A stretch of 64,000 bases of DNA, from positions 5,640,001 to 5,704,000 of the forward strand of contig OX485804.1 in assembly GCA_950295325.1 (NCBI GenBank). Direction: 5' to 3'. The DNA is from Polytrichum commune. Taxonomy: Eukaryota; Streptophyta; Polytrichopsida; Polytrichales; Polytrichaceae. Positions 58,348-64,000 of the stretch are shown in pieces (the first letter of the stretch is position 1; the number at the start of each line of letters is the position of its first letter). Position numbers and translations under genes: made by a program. The notes under the pieces were generated by a model, which worked only from the letters and a program-made list of their open reading frames with translations, had not been told where the DNA came from and made no database searches.

Positions 58348-60046
58348 ATTCTCTTCGACAATGTGAGGATCACTTGCAAACAGCCTCCCCTGGAAGACTT
58401 CTCCAAGTTTTAAGATTGTAAAGTAACATTTAAGATGTTTGTGTGAACTCAGGGCTAATTTAGTAAGCATTGCATACATGTCGGTTATGAAAGGTTGACT
58501 GCTACCAATGCACCTAACAGAGTGGTCAAGGCTCAACCACTCGAGGTGATTCTAATGTTTTGGGTGTAAATCTTGTGAACAAACAAGACAGTAAGGGGAC
58601 CAACAGGGAAGCAAAAAAATTATTTAAAAAAAAATGCTTCACATTAGATAGCCCCGCCCCCTTTTAGTGACCAGCAGATTATGAAATTTGATTGAATTTT
58701 GAATTGTGGATGTAGTGAGTACACTAAATATTGTATTTAGTGTCATATGGTATTTTATGTCACTGTGGTAACATTTGTAACAACACTTCTTTTGAATAGG
58801 TTTACAAGTACTGTCATCCCAAGGTCCCAGCATTCAACAACTGACTTATCCTCCCTTTTAAGTGCATGGTGAGAAGTTGCATGTTTGATTGAGTGAGCAT
58901 GTGAATATTGCAGACCTTGGACAACTAACCAACTAATTCAACTATTAGTTAACTAGCTGCCTTTCGTAACTATAGTTGTTTGTGATTTGACTTGCCAAAA
59001 AATCTACTTAACTATACTTATATCTAGTTAACTAAAGTAGAGCGAAGCCTGCAATATAGTACCATGAGAGATCAAAGCATTTATATTCGTTCAATTTTCT
59101 TTTATTCTTAATTTTAAATTTGGGACCTAATTCCATTTGTGATTGGGACTCAATCAACACCCAATGAATACAACCTCATTATTTAACGTAAAGTATAATA
59201 GGTTCAACTGTTGCAAGGAATGGTGGGTTCTGTTCCTTCTTGGGATGGGCCAGCATGGGTGACAAGCATTGATTCTAACATAAGGTCTTCTTAAAAATTT
59301 ATTAAAAAATATTTCATTACATTTTTTGAGATAAATGAAAGAACTCGCCGGTTAGCTCCTTACAAATTTTGGGACTCTCAAGTTATAGTTGTCTGAATTT
59401 TTTTAGTCAACTATAGTTGTTTTTTGAATATGGTCATAAATCATTTTAGTTAACTATAGTTGTTCCCTAAAATGTATTGAAAAAAATCTAGTTAACTATA
59501 GTTATTTTGGTAGCTTTCCAAGGTTTGAAATATTGGATAAGAGCATATTGGCCTTCCACTTGCCTAGCTACCACTTCAAATGTTAAGGTGGAGGGATCTT
59601 TTGTGTTTTATCTTTCTTTCATAACATTATTCAATCATGTGGGTCGGTTCCATGACCTTGGAATATGTCAAGTATACTTTTGTGGGCACGTTTGTGGGTC
59701 CTTGAACAAAGTAAGAATACTTGTCTATTATTCATACATTCCAATTGACACTTGAAAATTTGGGTAGAGTTATACTCCAACACTATTCACAAGAAACACT
59801 ATTCATCCCATTAGTATTCATTGAAAATACTACTTATAGTAGAACTATCATTGAAAATACTGACATTATTTATAATATTCTTACTGTTCATACCAACACT
59901 ATTCATTATTTGTACCAACATCAATTTCTTCCTATTTTCTAAGCATCTTCACATGAAGATAAGATAGTGGATGCTAAATACAAAATGGAACACAACCAAG
60001 CAACTAAATAATCTTATGTTTGACAATGGAACAAGTGTATTCCAAC
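58348..60046. other. Repeats downstream of the symporter gene
   Basis: A truncated TTTAGTG-type MITE end, TA then CACTAAATATTG.. TATTTAGTGTC, begins at 58722. The following text (to 58830) matches 46370-46480. At 58967, 59409, 59447 and 59491 the phrase TTAACTATAGTT(G)TT, centred on the palindrome AACTATAGTT, recurs. 59775-59925 is a loose ACACTATTCAT-rich simple repeat. No gene. Confidence 0.55.
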
Positions 60047-60272
60047 CTATGATTGGGGAGAACCGGCAGATAATTGCAGATGAACCGGTTGAGTTTGAGG
60101 AATAACCTGTTGAAGTTCCAGACTTCAGGAGAATTACCGATGGCTTTAGAGGAATATATAGAATATACCTAAAATTAATATAGAAAAACCAAAGGATGTC
60201 AACATGTAATTGGTTGGACTTGCAAACACTAGGATCTCAACCGATTATGCCCAAAAATCTCCCCGATCACTG
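60047..60272. mobile_element. CAATGATCGGGGAG MITE, copy 2 (226 bp, inverse)
   Basis: Full-length inverse match to 44314-44540: ends CTATGATTGGGGAG and CTCCCCGATCACTG, internal GATGAACCGGTTGAG, GATGTCAACATGTAA and GCAAACACTAGGATCTCAACC. The flanks ATTCCAAC / ATTCCATA agree at six of eight positions, so this copy is probably older. Confidence 0.88.
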
Positions 60273-62269
60273 ATTCCATACAAGGCCATTGAGGACCCAA
60301 AAAAGAGATATTAGCAAGGGATCATTTTTGGACAAGTGATGAGTAAAGTAAGGGGTGCTAATTTCAACCCCTTCCTATTAGGGTGAACCCCTATGACTGC
60401 ATCCTAATCTCATAACCAAAATACACCTTAAGTTGTCCAAATGTTTGTAGCTCAAAGCAGGGGTGGATTTGGGTGAAAAGCACCATAGAGGTTTCAGGAG
60501 AATAAAGTTATTTGTGAGGTAAAGTAGCTAAAACCATGGGTTTTAGTCACAAACCCTACATTTGTGAGAATTAACACAAAGTCACCCAAGTTTTCTTGAT
60601 AATTAAATTACCATACATAAATAGTGGTGTCTGGCTATTAGAAACTGACTTTATAATTTGTCCTATTAGGATGGGTGGGCCAAGTTAGCCTTGCATAGGC
60701 TAATCTAGATTAAGGATAGTGGGTCCCATGTGCATACCCTATGTTGAATCCTATAATTCTTTGTCAAATAATCCTTTTATCTACCTTTTAGTAGATAGGT
60801 TGGTCTTACTGGACCTCAAGTTAATCTACACATCCTCTTAATGTTTTACTAGTATTGATTTTCTCACCAACTAATTCATGTGTTTGTCTCAACCTATTGT
60901 GTTTAGAGTTTACCAAGATGTATTTAGTTTTGGCTTCCCCATACCAGTGACCTCTACTGTCTTTGTTACCTATCTCTTGATGTGTCTACCTTACCCACCT
61001 CCTTAATTCCTAAAGATCTCTTGACTGCACCTTCTTACTTCTAATGGAAGCTAGCAATAACATGAGCGGTGAGCAGTGAGCAATAACCTGAGATATAAGT
61101 TGCCATTTTATGATATATTCTAACAACTTTGAATAGTTTGGCTATGAATGGAATGCAAGTGGACATTCAACATTTGTAAAATAAACCCTATTACCATGGA
61201 TTTCATGCTTTACATCTTATCAAGGGGTCTATTACCATGTAAATCAACCTAGTATTTGTAGATCTAGAAATAAGCATGTATACATTATTGTAACTTGAAT
61301 GTTAGTAAATGAAAGTCAAAAATAGCTAAAATTACCTACATATATTGAAAGTTCATTATATATATATATATCAACAATGTAATAAAATCATATCTTGATT
61401 ATATGTTATTGAATATAAAACACATACCTTATTGGATGTTCCATTAATAACACACACCCCTTGCTAAATATTTTAGGAAAGAAAAACCTACATATAGACA
61501 CATCACCAACACCAAGTACTTTGTCATAAAAAGCTTTAAGTAACAAGTAAGGCAAAGTCACTGTCACCAACAACATGCTTCAACATACTAATGTGTTGCT
61601 TGCAATTTAAATTTCTTATATCAGATTACTACAAAAGATATTACAACAACAACATCAGAATATAATGCACATTTACAATTGAGCACATTAAGAATACATT
61701 GAGTTTCAAACAAAATTCATAATGTAATTAAGCAATCAAGCAACCTTCAATTGTTAGTGAGACTCCTAAAGATCTCTCTCAATTATTACAAACTTTATGA
61801 AGTATTTCCTCTTTCATGATGCATAAATATAATCTCTTTAGGCTTGTGACTCGATTCAATTCAACAAACTTGCAATGTGTTGAATTACAATTGACATTTT
61901 TTAGCTAGAAAGTCCCAACTCGTCAAGAAGCAACCTTGAATTATTCGAAGGTAGGAGACACTTCTACTTCCATTGCCACAATCCACATAAACTATTATCG
62001 AGAAGCGCATGGCATTTGAGATTAGCTTAGGGTTTGAAGAAAGAGATTTCAAACACAAGAAACAATGTTGATCAAACAACCTTCAATAAATATCCTCATA
62101 CCTTTGCCTTGATGATTACAAGACTTTATCAAATATTTTTTTTACTCAACCTATGAGAAATTTCTTGAATTTAGGATTCAAGGGATACAAGTAAGGAGTG
62201 ACAATAGTCCAAGTGTACTAACAACATTCAATCTTAACAAAAACCTTATATACTTCCACATTATGAAAA
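60273..62269. other. AT-rich, no recognised gene
   Basis: Short frames only. An AT-dinucleotide run is present near 61358-61370. Confidence 0.45.
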
Positions 62270-62690
62270 TACACATATACACTCAACCTATCAAGATTGT
62301 ACCACAAGTCAACAAGAATTTTGACAATGGTATAAAAATATGTGAAGGTTGTGGCAATCATTGGCGCTAACGATTATATTATATCAAGAATCACTCTTCC
62401 CACTCATCACATTCTTTCATCAATCGGCATATCTAAATTCGCTCACACCAAGGAACCTTGAGGTAAATCATTCTCTCTCCCACTTTCTCTCTTGGACATA
62501 TTCCACATACACACTTTAAAACTTATACCACAACTTAATACAAAATTTGATGATGGGATTAAAAAGTATGTGAAGATTATGGTGATCATCGGTGCTCACA
62601 ATTCTATTTCAACAAGAACTACTCCTCCCTGTCATCAAACTCTTTCATCAATCACCAAATCTAAATACTCTTGCACCGAAGAGCCATGAG
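62270..62690. repeat. ~228-bp diverged tandem duplication
   Basis: TTTCATCAATC..ATCTAAAT occurs at 62415 and 62643, and ATGTGAAG(G/A)TT(G/A)TGG at about 62340 and 62568. The two copies are clearly related but diverged. Confidence 0.75.
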
Positions 62691-62695
62691 GGGGT

Positions 62696-62716
62696 CTCTC
62701 TCTCTCTCTCTCTCTA
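62696..62716. repeat. (CT)n microsatellite
   Basis: About ten CT units. Confidence 0.85.
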
Positions 62717-64000
62717 TTTCTTGAAATTTTGCAAGGACGGGCCACCAAGAATTACGCAAGGGCTGCCCGGAAAAAAGAAAAAATGACCAGAGATGAGTAG
62801 TATAAATAACCAGCTTATCGGTGTGGTCTATCACCTTAGTATCACCCGAGCTGAGCAAAGTGTGAGGATCCCAGGCCCAGGAAGTAGCTAGAAACAAGAC
62901 TGCCGCAAGGTTTGAGGGTGCAGTTGTTTACAGACTGGGCTGGGGTGAGAGGCACTGGAAGTTCGAGATAGCTGGCCGGTGATCCTTCGTACCTACAGCA
63001 GAGGCAGTTGCCGGAAGCACTCACAGAACCTATGTGTTTTCTAAGAGAGCTTCTGCTTGTAATTTGTTGAATAGCAAAGATAGTTATTACTCTACTCCCG
63101 AACTAAGTTGCTACAAAGATGAGCAAGATGAGTTCATCAAACAGCGAGTTCAAGGTGCTGAAATATGTAATAATATGACTACAAGAAATGCACTATATGA
63201 GGAGTTATACATGAGGGAGCCAGTTATATGTACTTATAATCTCCCTATTGGTTACTTCAAGATTCTTACAAGTATATGCAAATAATATTGTATATCAAGA
63301 TTTATCATGGAAGATGTATAGGCTTGTTGACATCGATAACAAGTAAGAAGGTCTGAATACACCTGATGTACGCTCCACTAACTTATGTTCTTGTAATGTT
63401 GGGGAGTATGGGCACAGGTGAGGACCTCTTCTACAAGTGCTATGCACATTCCGGAGAATTGTCCACTCATAGCAACACTCACAAGAAATTTCTCATTGAA
63501 ATTTGAACTATGAGTATCTCTTTCTTGAAGAAAAACAATATTACTACGTTCACATATTGATTGATATATACCAGTATTCCGAATAAACATGTTATATGTT
63601 CATAAATAAACTGTAATATGGGCAGGATATTTTCTATATTCTTTCCTGGCTATTACTGTATATCAATCTAGAACACTGTCACTGACTATTTCGACAAATT
63701 AATTGTGCTAAATTACCTGCTAAATATTGGTAATGCTCTATGGAACAATTTAGGACTTGAGAAGTAGAGAATACAAATCTATGGATTATGCCAGTAAGCA
63801 CTCCATAGTAACCGTATGAGAATAAAGACATCAGAAAAGATACTGTGAAAGAAAAGTGTTATACTACTTTGTCAAAAGTGGATTGATGACTTACTGTGTA
63901 GTAATGTTTGTACTGAAGTTCAAACGGCCTACATTCAGGAATAATAAAACACAGGGGAGTAATCATCTGAGACTGAGGATTTTTTATAAACCTCTGAGCT
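62717..64000. other. Unassigned right edge
   Basis: An 83-codon frame at 63034-63285 (plus strand; Glu/Tyr/Asn-rich, with YKDEQDEFIKQRVQGAEIC) could be an exon of a gene running out of the window, but it has no recognisable domain or clear splice sites. Nothing else was recognised. Confidence 0.3.

Noticed and set aside
62842-63024. Minus-strand 60-codon Ser/Leu/Cys-rich frame
   Set aside because: Short, with no domain and no supporting context.

Overview
The window looks like nuclear DNA of a land plant. The support is spliceosomal genes with short GT-AG introns, a short TTTAGGG tract, plant-type transposons (hAT, PIF/Harbinger, Stowaway- and Tourist-like), and a Golgi-type protein family known to me from plants. 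A complete SLC1-type dicarboxylate/amino-acid:cation symporter gene hints at a seed-free lineage (bryophyte, lycophyte or fern), because I do not know this family from typical flowering plants. The species cannot be named from the sequence.

Layout. 0-15 kb is repeat-dominated: a decayed coiled-coil/zinc-finger gene (2.9-5.2 kb, +) converges on a decayed hAT transposase gene (5.9-11.9 kb, -) that is split by a 2.8 kb insertion. G-rich GCGGAC arrays lie on both outer sides of this pair (1.9-2.5 and 12.2-12.6 kb), followed by a huge inverted repeat with two ~850 bp arms (12.7-14.6 kb). 15-33 kb is a transposon nest. It contains a Harbinger transposase remnant and five complete copies of one DNA-element family (ends CTCGGGG.. 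or CACGGGG.., each with a perfect 8-bp target duplication). It also holds a 1.16 kb element with 26-bp perfect inverted ends inside a dead coding sequence, and a 1.6 kb foldback element with a younger MITE in its loop.

34-44 kb is the gene-bearing part: an intronless NTF2/DUF4864-like protein (-), a three-exon Golgi glycosyltransferase-like protein (+), and a seven-exon EFM4/METTL10-type eEF1A lysine methyltransferase (-). 44-51 kb is again MITEs and unassigned AT-rich DNA. 52.8-58.3 kb carries the complete eleven-exon symporter gene (+), whose reading frame I could follow through every splice junction. 58.4-64 kb is repeats, including the second copy of a 227-bp MITE first seen at 44.3 kb.

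The four intact genes are unrelated housekeeping or membrane functions with no evident shared pathway. The most notable undescribed material is the family of CWCGGGG-ended elements, several of which share ends but not interiors. The altered substrate and ion site of the symporter is also of interest.
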